Part shown: piece after piece, positions 38,762 through 47,296 of the stretch
Layout: the number at the start of each line of letters is the position of its first letter
Numbering within the stretch: the first letter of the stretch is position 1
Assembly: GCF_029894125.1 (NCBI RefSeq)
Contig: NZ_JARXYZ010000001.1
Span: 1-64,000 of the forward strand
Source of the DNA: Kitasatospora sp. MAA19
Lineage (GTDB): Bacteria; Actinomycetota; Actinomycetes; Streptomycetales; Streptomycetaceae
Length of the DNA: 64,000 nt
Direction: 5' to 3'
The notes under the pieces: generated by a model
Seen by the model: the letters and a program-made list of their open reading frames with translations, nothing else
Databases searched by the model: none
Told to the model about the DNA's origin: nothing
Position numbers and translations under genes: made by a program

Positions 38762-39937
38762 CTGAACTTGAATTCGTGATGTCGGAGTCGTCTGGGGTCA
38801 GTTGTTCATGATCAGGCCGACCTGGGCGAGGCAGCCGTCGATCAGGTGTGGGCGGTACTGGATCTTCTCGAGGCGGGTCCGGACGGCCTTGGCTAGGTGA
38901 TCGACGTTGGCGGCCTCGAGGTTGCCAACTCCACGTTTGACCAGGGTCCAGATACCTTCCTGCGGGTTGAGGTCGGGTGCATAGGAGGGCAGTTGGAAGA
39001 CGGTCAGCCAGTCCTGGTTCGCCGCGATGAACTCCCTCATCGACGGCATCAGATGCGTCGAGAGGTTGCCCCAGACCAGCACGATCGGCCCGCCGAGCTG
39101 GATGCGGGCCCGCAGGATCAGGTCGCGGTAGTCCTGCCACGTGAACGCCTTGCACTCGCCCTTGCGGCCGCGATGGATGCGGAAGCCGAAGATCATGCGC
39201 GAGCGATGGCCTGCCTTGCAGCAGGCCATCCCGGCTATCGAGACCCGCCCGGAGCCCCGGCCGCGGACGCGGACGCGGACCACCGGCGTGCACCCCACCC
39301 GGCCCCAGGTCCTGGCACGCGGCGGTCTCATGGCCTGCCCGGCTTCATCCTCGAAGACCAGCCGGCTCCCCGAGCCGCCGCGGCGCTTTTACCCGGGGCC
39401 AGACCTCCATCTTCCACAACTCGACTGCCTGGTCGTCTCGTTCGACAGTCCTGCGGGTCGGCTGCTGCCACGACCAGCCGTGGCGCTAGAGCAATGCCCA
39501 AGCCCCCTCGACGGTGTAGCCGACGTGGAACAGACGACCGATCAGCGCCTTCACCCGGGCGAGCGTCCACCGCTGGTCCTCCCAGCCATGGGCGAGCGGT
39601 CCGCGCTCCAACTCGCGTTCCAGACTGGCGATTTGCCGCTCGCTGAGCCGCGGGCGCCCGGGTGACCCCTTCGAGAGGACTCCGGCCTCACCTCGCTCAC
39701 GCCACTGTCGGCGCCATCGCTCCACCGACCGCTCGCTCACCCGCAGCGCGGCGGCGATCTCCCGGTTCTCCTCCCCGCCCTCGAAGCGTTCCACAACCTG
39801 CAGCCGGATCCGCTCCCGCGCGGCCCTCTCAGCGTCGGTCAATCCGCCGCCCTGCGCATATCTCACAGGCTCAGGGCTACCGGACTCGCCCAGCCGCTGT
39901 CAGGCAAACGGCTCCGACATCACGCTTTCAGGTTCAG
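38762..39937 (-). mobile_element. IS630-family insertion sequence, inactive
   Basis: A 1.18-kb insertion with imperfect terminal inverted repeats of about 32 bp (38760-38791 against 39908-39939; both read TACTGAAC...CGTGATGTCGGAG) and TA dinucleotides at each edge. This is the target-duplication signature of IS630/Tc1 elements. It lies between the kinase gene and the integrase, immediately upstream of the integrase ribosome-binding site. Confidence 0.85.
38798..39866 (-). pseudogene. IS630-family transposase, disrupted
   Basis: The N-terminal helix-turn-helix half reads MRYAQGGG... to VEGAWALL, then meets TAG at 39486-39488. The frame resumes as RHGWSWQQP and shifts again near 39,370 before LVFEDEAGQAMRPP. 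The catalytic domain continues to LIMNN. The second catalytic Asp, normally in VWDN, is Gly here (VLVWGNLSTH). With a nonsense codon, a frameshift and a lost catalytic residue it cannot be functional. Confidence 0.88.
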
Positions 39938-39965
39938 TAAAGACTGATACTGATCTGGAGGACGG

Positions 39966-41573
39966 ACGAAGGGTTCCACCTACCACCGCTGCTACTGCCG
40001 CGACGTCGAGACCGGAAGGCCGCTCGGCAAGGCGCGCCCGAGGCTCGGCAGCCGCAAGCACGGCGCCTACTCCATACGCCAGGATCTGCCCAACGCCGAG
40101 GATGGCACCCGCCGTTCATTCAACCGTGCTGGCTACGAGACGCTGAAAGAGGCTCAGGCCGACCTCGACCCCGTCCGCAGCCTGCTCGCCCTCCACAAGG
40201 AGGACCCCGACGACCTGCCTCTGGTCGCCGAACTGCTGGTGAAGGTCGCCGACGAGAAGGCCCAGCTGCCCGACATCGAGGAGGCTCGCCTCCGCCTGAA
40301 GACCGGTCAAGACCTCTCCACCCGCGTCACCGTGGGCGAGTGGCTCGACACGTGGCTTGGCGGCAAGAAGATCCGCAAGTCCGGGATCACCCGCTACGAG
40401 TCCGACGTTCGAGTCCACCTCAAGCCCCGGATCGGGCACGTCCGCGTCGACCGGCTGCGGGTGAGCACGCTCGCCGAGATGTTCACGGCCATCGCCGACG
40501 CCAACGAGGAGATCATGGAGAGCAACGCTCTGCGGCACGCGCTGAAGGCCGAGCTCGCCACGGTTCCGATCAAGGGCGTGGAGAACCGCGCCCGCCGCAA
40601 GGCCCTTCGCGCCGAGCTCGCCGAGATGCCGCCGTTCCGGCGCACGACCGGTGCGGCCACCCGCCAGCACATCCGCGCCACGCTCCGGACCGCCCTGAAC
40701 GCCGCTATCCCCGAGGGCCTGATCACCGTCAACCCGGCCGCCCACGTTGAGCTCGACCCGGCGACCAAGCCGAAGGGTCTGGTCTGGACGCCCGAGCGGG
40801 TCGCCCAGTGGCAGGAGACCGGCGTGAAGCCCTCCCCAGTGATGGTCTGGACGCCGCAGCAGACCGGCGCGTTCCTCGACTTCGTGGCCGACGAGCGCCT
40901 GTACGCGATGTGGCACGTGATCGCCTTCCGCGGGCTTCGCCGGGGCGAGGCGTGCGGGCAGCCGTGGTCCGAGACCAACCTGGACGGCAGCTCGCTGACC
41001 GTCACGGCTCAGCTCGTGCAGGACGGCTGGGAGGTCGAGGAGTCCGACCCCAAAACCGACGGGAGCTTCCGGACGGTAGCGCCGGACGACGATACGGTGG
41101 CCGTCCTGCGGCGCCATCGCGACCGGCAGCAGAAGGAGCGGAACGACTGGGGGCCGGCCTGGAAGGACACCGGCCGCGTCTTCACCAACGAGGACGGGTC
41201 CTGGCTCCACCCCGGCAAGGTCACCGACATGTTCGAGCGCCTGGTCGCCGCGTCCGGCCTGCCGCCAATCCGGCTGCACGACCTCCGCCACGGCGCGGCC
41301 ACGCTCGCACTCGCCGGCGGGGTCGACATGAAGGTGGTGTCCGAGATGCTCGGCCACTCCTCCACCAAGATCACGTCGGACACCTACACCAGCGTCCTGC
41401 CCGAGATCGCCAAGGACGCCGCCGAGGCTGCCGCGAAGCTCGTCCCCCTCCAGCGGAAGACCGAAGCCGAGGCCCACGCCAAGGCCACTGCGAAGGCCGC
41501 CGCCGAAGCCGAGAAGGCCGGGCGGAAGGCCCGGAAGAAGACGAAGTCCAAGGCCAAGAAGGCCAAGCGCTAA
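39966..41573 (+). CDS. int: Tyrosine recombinase (integrase), no standard start codon
   Basis: The catalytic domain is intact: Arg in FRGLRRGEA, HDLRH box, LGHSS and the nucleophile Tyr in SDTYTSV. A Lys/Ala-rich tail follows. The conserved N-terminal part (KGSTYHRCYCRD, KHGAYSIRQDLP) is encoded in frame from about 39969, but TGA codons lie at 39945 and 39951. No ATG, GTG or TTG occurs in this frame until GTG 40239. An ACG (39966) sits 4 bases after GGAGG, where a start belongs; it may be a mutated ATG. If not used, about 90 residues of DNA-binding N-terminus are lost. It is adjacent to tRNA-Thr and the attachment site and should integrate or excise the island. Confidence 0.88.
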   Translation, partial: TKGSTYHRCYCRDVETGRPLGKARPRLGSRKHGAYSIRQDLPNAEDGTRRSFNRAGYETLKEAQADLDPVRSLLALHKEDPDDLPLVAELLVKVADEKAQLPDIEEARLRLKTGQDLSTRVTVGEWLDTWLGGKKIRKSGITRYESDVRVHLKPRIGHVRVDRLRVSTLAEMFTAIADANEEIMESNALRHALKAELATVPIKGVENRARRKALRAELAEMPPFRRTTGAATRQHIRATLRTALNAAIPEGLITVNPAAHVELDPATKPKGLVWTPERVAQWQETGVKPSPVMVWTPQQTGAFLDFVADERLYAMWHVIAFRGLRRGEACGQPWSETNLDGSSLTVTAQLVQDGWEVEESDPKTDGSFRTVAPDDDTVAVLRRHRDRQQKERNDWGPAWKDTGRVFTNEDGSWLHPGKVTDMFERLVAASGLPPIRLHDLRHGAATLALAGGVDMKVVSEMLGHSSTKITSDTYTSVLPEIAKDAAEAAAKLVPLQRKTEAEAHAKATAKAAAEAEKAGRKARKKTKSKAKKAKR

Positions 41574-41590
41574 CCCAAGATCAACACCCG

Positions 41591-41611
41591 CGCTCACGCA
41601 TCGCTCACGCA
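41591..41611 (+). repeat. Right copy of 21-bp subterminal direct repeat
   Basis: Exact copy of 29193-29213, lying 18 bp after the integrase stop and about 127 bp inside the crossover site. Likely integrase arm site. Confidence 0.75.
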
Positions 41612-41663
41612 AGCGATCTCGCAGCGCATCGCCGACGCCTGCCCGCACGCCAAGGAATGACAA

Positions 41664-41698
41664 AAGGCCCAGGTCACGGGCTATGCGACCTGGGCCTT
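41664..41698 (-). terminator. Terminator of tRNA-Thr
   Basis: A perfect 12-bp stem (41664-41675 with 41687-41698) followed on the reverse strand by TTTTG just downstream of the tRNA 3' end. A diverged copy (one G-U in the stem) accompanies the displaced tRNA half at the left end, so the island brought its own terminator. Confidence 0.85.
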
Positions 41699-41703
41699 CA
41701 CTG

Positions 41704-41777
41704 AGCCGCCTGCGGGATTCGAACCCGCGACCTACGCATTACGAGTGCGTTGCTCTGGCCAACTGAGCTAAGGCGGC
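41704..41777 (-). tRNA. tRNA-Thr (anticodon CGT)
   Basis: A 74-nt cloverleaf on the reverse strand: acceptor GCCGCCT/AGGCGGC, D arm with AGCTCAGTTGG, anticodon stem ACGCA/TGCGT around loop CTCGTAA, T arm GGGTTCGAATCCC. The anticodon CGT reads ACG. It is the attachment site of the island, which supplied its 3' half. Confidence 0.97.
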
Positions 41778-41858
41778 ACCGTTGTCACGCGTGGTGGCAA
41801 CGCGGGCCAGTCTACACGGGTTTCGCGGGTGATCCACACCTGGATGCGGAGGGTGGGG

Positions 41859-42560
41859 TCAGGCGGAGGAGACGGCGAGTTTGGCGGCGAAGCCGGCGAA
41901 GAGGACGGCGACGCCGCTGGTGAGGGTGGCGGAGAGGCGCTTGCGGCGGCGGAAGGCGGAGGCGAGGGTGGTGCCCGCGAAGATCAGCAGGGAGAGGTAG
42001 AGCACGCTGAAGGTCTGGAGGATGCCGCCGAGCAGGCCGAAGGAGAGAGCCGGCTGACCGTAGCCGGGGTCGACGAACTGGGTGAAGAAGGAGAGCAGGA
42101 AGAGGATCGCCTTCGGGTTCAGCAGGCTGATCACCAGGGCGCGGCGGAACGGGCGCTCGACGGGCTCGGCGGCCGGTTCGGCGGCGGTGGCGGCGGCAGC
42201 GGTGGCGGCCTGGCGTTCGCGCCAGAGCTGGCGGGCGGCGCGGAGCATGCCGTAGCCGATCCAGAGCAGGTAGGCGGCCCCGCCGAGCTTGACCACGGCG
42301 AAGACGGCCGGGTTGGCCTTCAGGAGGGAGGCGGCGCCCAGTGAGGTGAGGCTGATCAGGGTGAGGTCGCCGACGAAGACGCCGGCGGCGGCCCGGTAGC
42401 CGGTCCGTACGCCCTTGCGGGCGGCGACGGACAGCACGTACAGCGAGTTGGGGCCGGGCAGTAGGACGATGACGAGGGCGCCGAGGATGTAGGTCGCCAG
42501 GTCGTTGACTCCGAGCACGGTGCGCTCCGGGGAGGGGGACGAGAGCAGGGGGGCGCTCAT
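41859..42560 (-). CDS. LysE/RhtB-family amino-acid exporter
   Basis: A 233-residue membrane protein with about six hydrophobic segments. It has the family signature LLPGPNSLYVLSVAARKG in helix 1 and SLLNPKAILFLLSFFTQFV in the second half. These proteins export amino acids such as leucine or homoserine lactones. It reads towards the tRNA and has no operon partner in the window. A few residues at the N-terminus are uncertain because an internal GTG is also possible. Confidence 0.88.
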   Translation of the reverse strand: MSAPLLSSPSPERTVLGVNDLATYILGALVIVLLPGPNSLYVLSVAARKGVRTGYRAAAGVFVGDLTLISLTSLGAASLLKANPAVFAVVKLGGAAYLLWIGYGMLRAARQLWRERQAATAAAATAAEPAAEPVERPFRRALVISLLNPKAILFLLSFFTQFVDPGYGQPALSFGLLGGILQTFSVLYLSLLIFAGTTLASAFRRRKRLSATLTSGVAVLFAGFAAKLAVSSA

Positions 42561-42622
42561 CGTAACGTCGCACCGAACGTCGGTTGAAGCGAAAACAATC
42601 CGGTCGACCGGCGCTCCGCCGC

Positions 42623-44308
42623 CTACCAGTCACAGCGCTTGCCCTTCTTCGGGGCCTCGCCCTCCAGCAGGAAGAGGTTGACCGCGTCGTCCACGCAGTC
42701 GCTGTGGCGCCCGTACGCGGTGTGGCCGTCCCCGTCGTAGGTGAGCAGGCGTCCGGACTCCAGTTGCCCGGCCAGCGCCTGGGCCCACGCGTACGGGGTG
42801 GCCGGGTCACGGGTGGTGCCGACGACCACGATCGGGGCGGCGCCGGCGGCCCGGATGGTGTGCGCCGCGCCGGTGGCCCGGACCGGCCAGTAGGTGCAGG
42901 CCAGCGCCATCCAGGCCATGTCGCGGCCGAAGTGCGGCGAGGTCCGCTCGAACTCCGGCATCGCGCGCTGGACGTCCGCCGGCCCCGCGAACGCGGCGGG
43001 CAGGTCGAGGCAGTTCACCGCCGTGTTGGCGGACATCAGATTGGGGTACGAGCCGTCCGCCTCGCGCCCGAAGTAGGAGTCGGCGAGCTTCAGCAGGCCG
43101 GTGCCGTCGCCGGCCTTGGCGGCGGTGAGCGCGGAGCGCAGCTTGGGCCAGAGGGAGTCGGCGTACATGGCCTGGATGACGCCGGTCTTCGCCTGGGCCC
43201 CAGTGAGCCGGCGACCCTTGTCGGTGCTGGGCAGCGGGTGTGCCTGGACGGTCGCGAGCAGGGCGGTGAGCTGCTCGCCGACCTGCTGCTCGGTCCGGCC
43301 GAGCGGGCAGTCCTTACGGGGGGCGCAGTCCTTGGCGAAGGCGGCCCAGGCGATCTCGAAGCCGCCGGCCTGGGTGCGGTTGCTGGTGGCGGCGTCGAGC
43401 GACGGGTCCAGCGCGCCGTCCAGCACCAGCCGCCCGACCCGGCCGGGGAAGAGCCCGGCGTAGGTGGCGCCGAGGAAGGTGCCGTAGGACTTGCCGACGA
43501 AGTTCAGCCGCTTGTCGCCGAGCAGGGCGCGCAGCACGTCCATGTCGCGGGCGGCCTCGACGGTGCTGAGGTGGCCGAGCGCCGCCCCGGTGTGCTGTCG
43601 GCAGCCCTCGGCGAACTCCTTGTCGGCGGCGACCAGTGCGTCGATCCCGCGCTGGTCGCCGGGGGTCAGATCGATGGCGGTGAAGGCGTCCATCCGGGGG
43701 CCGCTCAGGCAGCTGACCGGGTTGCTGCGGCCGACCCCGCGCGGGTCGAGGCCGACCAGGTCGTACCGGGCGCGCACGCCGCTGTCGTACGTATCGGCGG
43801 CGATCTGCAGGTACTCGACCGCCGAGCCGCCGGGCCCGCCCGGGTTGAGCAGCAGCGAGCCGATCCGGCTGACCTGACCGGAGCCGTCCCCGCCCCTGTC
43901 CCCCGCTCCGGTCCTGGCTCCGGTTCCGGTTCCGGTTGTGGTTTTGGGCGGCGGGAGGACGAGGGCGCGAGCGGCCGTCAGGGTGAGGTCGCCGTCGCCG
44001 GGGCGGTCGTAGTCCAGCGGCACCCGGAAGGTGGTGCACTCGAACCCGCCGTCGCATGCCTTCCAGGCGAGCCGCTGCGCGTAGTACGGGGCGAGCTCGG
44101 CCGGTACGACGGCGGGCAGCGGCTCCAGCGGCGTGACCCTGGGCGCGGCGGTGGCGGTCGGCGTCGCGGGCCCGGCCGAGTCCGGCGAGGTCGCGCCCGC
44201 GGAACCGGAGGGCTCGACGCCGCCCGTCCCGGGCGAACCCGCGCCGCACCCGCCCGCCAGCAGCCCGGCGGCGAGCGCCGCAGCCAGTACTCGCCCGGTG
44301 GCCCTCAT
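42623..44308 (-). CDS. Lipoprotein alpha/beta hydrolase, tripeptidyl-aminopeptidase (SlpD/E, TAP) type
   Basis: A 561-residue exported enzyme. The N-terminal signal with lipobox-like GLLAGGCGAG is followed by a Ser/Thr/Pro linker. The hydrolase fold shows LLLNPGGPGGSA (oxyanion), the nucleophile in GKSYGTFLGA, the acid in TTRDPATPY and the His in GDGHTAYG. The C-terminal TAP-like domain ends with Cys residues that may pair. It likely cleaves N-terminal tripeptides outside the cell. ATG 44308 has GGGAG upstream and begins the signal peptide. Confidence 0.9.
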   Translation of the reverse strand: MRATGRVLAAALAAGLLAGGCGAGSPGTGGVEPSGSAGATSPDSAGPATPTATAAPRVTPLEPLPAVVPAELAPYYAQRLAWKACDGGFECTTFRVPLDYDRPGDGDLTLTAARALVLPPPKTTTGTGTGARTGAGDRGGDGSGQVSRIGSLLLNPGGPGGSAVEYLQIAADTYDSGVRARYDLVGLDPRGVGRSNPVSCLSGPRMDAFTAIDLTPGDQRGIDALVAADKEFAEGCRQHTGAALGHLSTVEAARDMDVLRALLGDKRLNFVGKSYGTFLGATYAGLFPGRVGRLVLDGALDPSLDAATSNRTQAGGFEIAWAAFAKDCAPRKDCPLGRTEQQVGEQLTALLATVQAHPLPSTDKGRRLTGAQAKTGVIQAMYADSLWPKLRSALTAAKAGDGTGLLKLADSYFGREADGSYPNLMSANTAVNCLDLPAAFAGPADVQRAMPEFERTSPHFGRDMAWMALACTYWPVRATGAAHTIRAAGAAPIVVVGTTRDPATPYAWAQALAGQLESGRLLTYDGDGHTAYGRHSDCVDDAVNLFLLEGEAPKKGKRCDW

Positions 44309-44373
44309 CCGCTCCCTTTCGATCGTCACTCCGGGTCGCCGACCGGCGACCCGAATCGCATTGCACCACAGCA

Positions 44374-44408
44374 CGCCGCCCGGTGCCCGCCGTGGGCACC
44401 GGGCGGCG
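44374..44408 (-). terminator. Terminator after the esterase-like gene
   Basis: A perfect 15-bp stem (44374-44388 with 44394-44408) with a 5-base loop, 20 bp beyond the stop of the reverse-strand gene ending at 44428. Confidence 0.7.
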
Positions 44409-44427
44409 ATGACGCACTGACACCGGG

Positions 44428-45564
44428 TCAGGACGCCTTGGCCAGCGCCTCGGCCAGGTACTGCACGGCCTGCCGAACGAGCCGCAGCCGCTCCCGGTCG
44501 GGGGTGTAGTCCTGCACGTTGTCCGAGATCCGCACCTCGGCCTTGGCCGCCGGGCCGGTACCGGCCTTGAGCGCGGCCTGGAGCTTGCGGGCCGCGTCCA
44601 GCCCGGCCGAGTCGGCCTTGGCGGCGGCCAGCAGCAGCTTCGCCGCGCTGCCGGCCGGGGCCTCGGCGCCGGTCTGGGTGAGCGCGGCGGCGTCGTACCG
44701 GCCGGAGACTGCGGCGGCCACCCCGTACAGGTCGGGGCGGGACAGTCCGGCGGCGGCCGCGCACGACGCGCCGCCCTCGACGCCGAGGGTGCCCCAGGAG
44801 GCCGGGCCGGGCGGCAGGGTGCGGAAGGAGGCGGCGATGGTGGTGCGCAGCGTCGCGTCGTCGGCGACGGCGGCCGGGGCGGCGGCGACCAGGTCGCAGG
44901 GGTGCGCGGTGCCGTTCGGCGCCTCGGGGGTGACCAGGATGAACGGGCGGGCACGGCCGGTCTGCAGGGCCGAGCTGATGCCCTCGAAGACGTCCGGGAC
45001 CTCGGCGTCGGCGGTCTTGTGCGGGGCGGCCGCGTGCATCACGACGACCGGGAAGCGCGCGTTCGACTCCTTGGCGTACTGCGGCGGCAGCCAGACCCGG
45101 ACGTTGCGCGGCTGCCCGTCCGGGCCGAGCACGGCGGACTGCAGCAGTTCGCCGCCGCCCGGGTGGCCGACGCTGTCGAAGCGGCTGGCCACGGTGGGCG
45201 ACGACGTGGCGGAGGCCGCGGCCGGCTCGGCGACGACGGGCGGCGCCGCCTGCTGCCTGGCCGCCGCGCCCGCGCCCGTGCCCGCGCTCACCGCGTCGAC
45301 CGTCGGCTCCGCGCGGTCCGGTTCCTGGTCGCCGCGGCCGGGGCCGCCGAACGCCCCGAGCGCCGTGAGCAGCGTCAGCGCGGTGACGCAGACCCCGCAG
45401 ACCATCGCTCCGGCCGCCCGCACCAGCATCGGCCAGCGGTCGCCGGCCAGTTCGTAGGTCCGGGCGGCGCGCAGGTCGCGCCAGCGCTGGAGCGCGCCGC
45501 GGGCCAGCCAGATCCCGCCCAGCGCGGCCGCCAGCAGGGGGATGACGAGGAGCGAACGAACCAT
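44428..45564 (-). CDS. Membrane-anchored esterase-like alpha/beta hydrolase, nucleophile altered
   Basis: A 378-residue protein. Two N-terminal hydrophobic segments (LLVIPLLAAALGGIWLA and VCGVCVTALTLLTALGAFG) precede an Ala/Pro-rich linker and an esterase-D-like domain (NVRVWLPPQY, FPVVVMHAA, FILVTPEAP). At the nucleophile elbow the expected GxSxGG reads GVEGGASC, so Ser seems replaced by Glu. It may be a non-catalytic member of the putative-esterase family or use another residue. ATG 45564 is chosen as the start of the first helix. Confidence 0.78.
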   Translation of the reverse strand: MVRSLLVIPLLAAALGGIWLARGALQRWRDLRAARTYELAGDRWPMLVRAAGAMVCGVCVTALTLLTALGAFGGPGRGDQEPDRAEPTVDAVSAGTGAGAAARQQAAPPVVAEPAAASATSSPTVASRFDSVGHPGGGELLQSAVLGPDGQPRNVRVWLPPQYAKESNARFPVVVMHAAAPHKTADAEVPDVFEGISSALQTGRARPFILVTPEAPNGTAHPCDLVAAAPAAVADDATLRTTIAASFRTLPPGPASWGTLGVEGGASCAAAAGLSRPDLYGVAAAVSGRYDAAALTQTGAEAPAGSAAKLLLAAAKADSAGLDAARKLQAALKAGTGPAAKAEVRISDNVQDYTPDRERLRLVRQAVQYLAEALAKAS

Positions 45565-45872
45565 GGGACGCACCACCTCGGGAGGAGGGCCGGCGCCGGA
45601 CGGGACCCGGTACCGTACGGGGGGCGACGGCCCCGGCACCGGGGCGCAGTCGGCCCCCAGCGTGCACAACGGGCGGACCATCACACGCGGGTGTGCTCGG
45701 CGCGTATCGAGCATTCACTCGAAGGTGGGACGGCAGGCCAGCTCCGGGAGGCCTACGCCGGGCGCACCCCGCCTCGGAAGGCCCAGCGGCACAGCCCAGC
45801 AGCACGGCCCAGCAGCACGGCTCGGCACCCCACCAGGCAACCCTGCCCCGGCACCCCCACCCGACAGGCGGC

Positions 45873-47084
45873 TCAGCCCGCGCGCAGCGCCACCGTCATC
45901 GCCTCCACGGCGAGCAGCGGGTCGACGTTGCGGTCCAGCGCCCGCCGGCAGGCGAGCACCGCCTCGATCCGGCGCAGCGTGCCCTCCGGCGGACCGTCCT
46001 GCGCGACCCGGTTCAGCGCCTGCCGCTGGTCCTCGTTGGCGAGGGAGCCGGTGGAACCGAGCTGGAGCGCGAGCACGTCCCGGTAGAAGCCCAGCAGGTC
46101 GAGCAGCGCGACCCCGAGGGTCTCCCGGCGGGTGCGGGTGGCGCGGCTCTTCTGCCGCTTCTCCAGCTCCTTGACCGCCCCGGCCATGCCGCGCGGCGCC
46201 TTGCTGCCCTCGGCGGCGCCGTAGGCGGCCTTCAGGTCGTCGGTCTCCTTGGCGTCCTGGGTCTCGGCGAGCGCCTCGGCGTCGGCCTTGGCGGTGTCGA
46301 CCAGGCGCTGGGCGGCGGCCAGGCAGCCGCCGATGTCAGCGACCTCCAGCGGGATCCGCAGCACGTCGGTGCGGCGGGTGCGGGCCTGCTCGTCGACGGC
46401 GAGGCGACGCGCGCGCTCGACGTCGCCCTGCCCGGCGAGCGCGGCCAGCCGGGCGGTCTCCGGCTCGACGCCGTCGCGGCGGACCAGCATGTCGGCGACG
46501 GCCTCGGCAGTGGGCGTGCGCAGGACGAGCAGGCGGCAGCGCGATCGGATGGTCGGCAGCACGTCCTGGACGGAGGGGGCGCAGAGCAACCAGACGGTGC
46601 GCGGGGAGGGCTCCTCCACGCCTTTGAGCAGCGCGTTCGCGGCGGCCTCGGTGAGCCGGTGGGCGGCGTCGACCAGGATCACCGACCAGCGGCCGCCGGT
46701 CGGGTAGCTGGAGGCGCGCAGCACGAGGGCGCGCATGTCACCGACGCCGATGGACAGGCCGTCGGTCCGGACGTACTTGACGTCGGCGTGGCTGCCGGCC
46801 AGCACAGTGTGGCAGCCGTCGCAGAATCCGCAGCCCGGCGTGCCGCCGAGCGCGAGGTCGGGGCTATTGCACTGGAGGGCTGCGGCGAACGCGCGCGCGG
46901 CGGTGACCTGCCCGGCCCCGGGCGGGCCGGTGAACAGCCAGGCGTGCGTCATCAGGGAGGCGTTCCCGCCCGGCTGCGGACCGGCCCCGCGACCGGCCTC
47001 GACCGTCGCCCCGGCCGCCCGGGCGGCGGCGGTCAGCTGCTCGACCACCCGCTCCTGGCCCACCAGGTCGTCCCAGACGGCCAC
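45873..47084 (-). CDS. holB: DNA polymerase III delta-prime subunit
   Basis: A 403-residue AAA+ clamp-loader subunit that helps load the sliding clamp. It opens VWDDLVGQERVVEQL. A P-loop-like GPPGAGQVTAA lacks the Lys, consistent with a delta-prime that does not hydrolyse ATP. A zinc module (CGFCDGC) and the SRC motif in TIRSRCRLLVL follow. GTG 47084 begins the conserved N-terminus. It lies downstream of thymidylate kinase, as in related genomes. Confidence 0.93.
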   Translation of the reverse strand: MAVWDDLVGQERVVEQLTAAARAAGATVEAGRGAGPQPGGNASLMTHAWLFTGPPGAGQVTAARAFAAALQCNSPDLALGGTPGCGFCDGCHTVLAGSHADVKYVRTDGLSIGVGDMRALVLRASSYPTGGRWSVILVDAAHRLTEAAANALLKGVEEPSPRTVWLLCAPSVQDVLPTIRSRCRLLVLRTPTAEAVADMLVRRDGVEPETARLAALAGQGDVERARRLAVDEQARTRRTDVLRIPLEVADIGGCLAAAQRLVDTAKADAEALAETQDAKETDDLKAAYGAAEGSKAPRGMAGAVKELEKRQKSRATRTRRETLGVALLDLLGFYRDVLALQLGSTGSLANEDQRQALNRVAQDGPPEGTLRRIEAVLACRRALDRNVDPLLAVEAMTVALRAG

Positions 47085-47296
47085 TGCTGCTCCCAAGCTC
47101 CGTACGGCAGCGCTCCCGGCGCCTCTTCCCCGCCGTCGAGCATACGTGCCCGCTCGGACAGCCACGGCGCCGTCCGGGTGACCCGCCGCCAACGGACGTC
47201 CCCGCCGCGGGACGCCCACCGCATCGGACGACGGACGCGCCGGACGACGAAGGCGGCGCCGCCGGGGCTCTCCACCCCGACGACGCCGCCCGTCGT

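Larger units (their letters stand above)
29070..41745. mobile_element. tRNA-Thr-integrated genomic island, about 12.7 kb
   Basis: Integrated DNA bounded by the displaced tRNA 3' half at the left and intact tRNA-Thr at the right. Identity ends at the 7-bp anticodon loop (29070-29076; 41739-41745), the usual crossover site of tyrosine recombinases. The integrase lies at the right end pointing to the tRNA. No replication, transfer or phage structural genes are seen. The cargo is conflict-system-like: caspase-helicase, EACC1-like, Mrr-like nuclease and a vWA/PP2C/kinase triad. Base composition is visibly less GC-biased than in the flanks, with A/T-ending codons common. The lack of transfer genes suggests it is either mobilised by others or stranded. 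Confidence 0.85.

Noticed and set aside
38798..39866. Programmed frameshifting in the IS630 transposase
   Set aside because: A TAG codon and loss of a catalytic Asp accompany the frame change, so decay explains it better.
1..41777. The biosynthetic cluster being cargo of the tRNA-Thr island
   Set aside because: The att scar at about 29,070 places the cluster outside the element; only 29.07-41.74 kb lies between the two ends.
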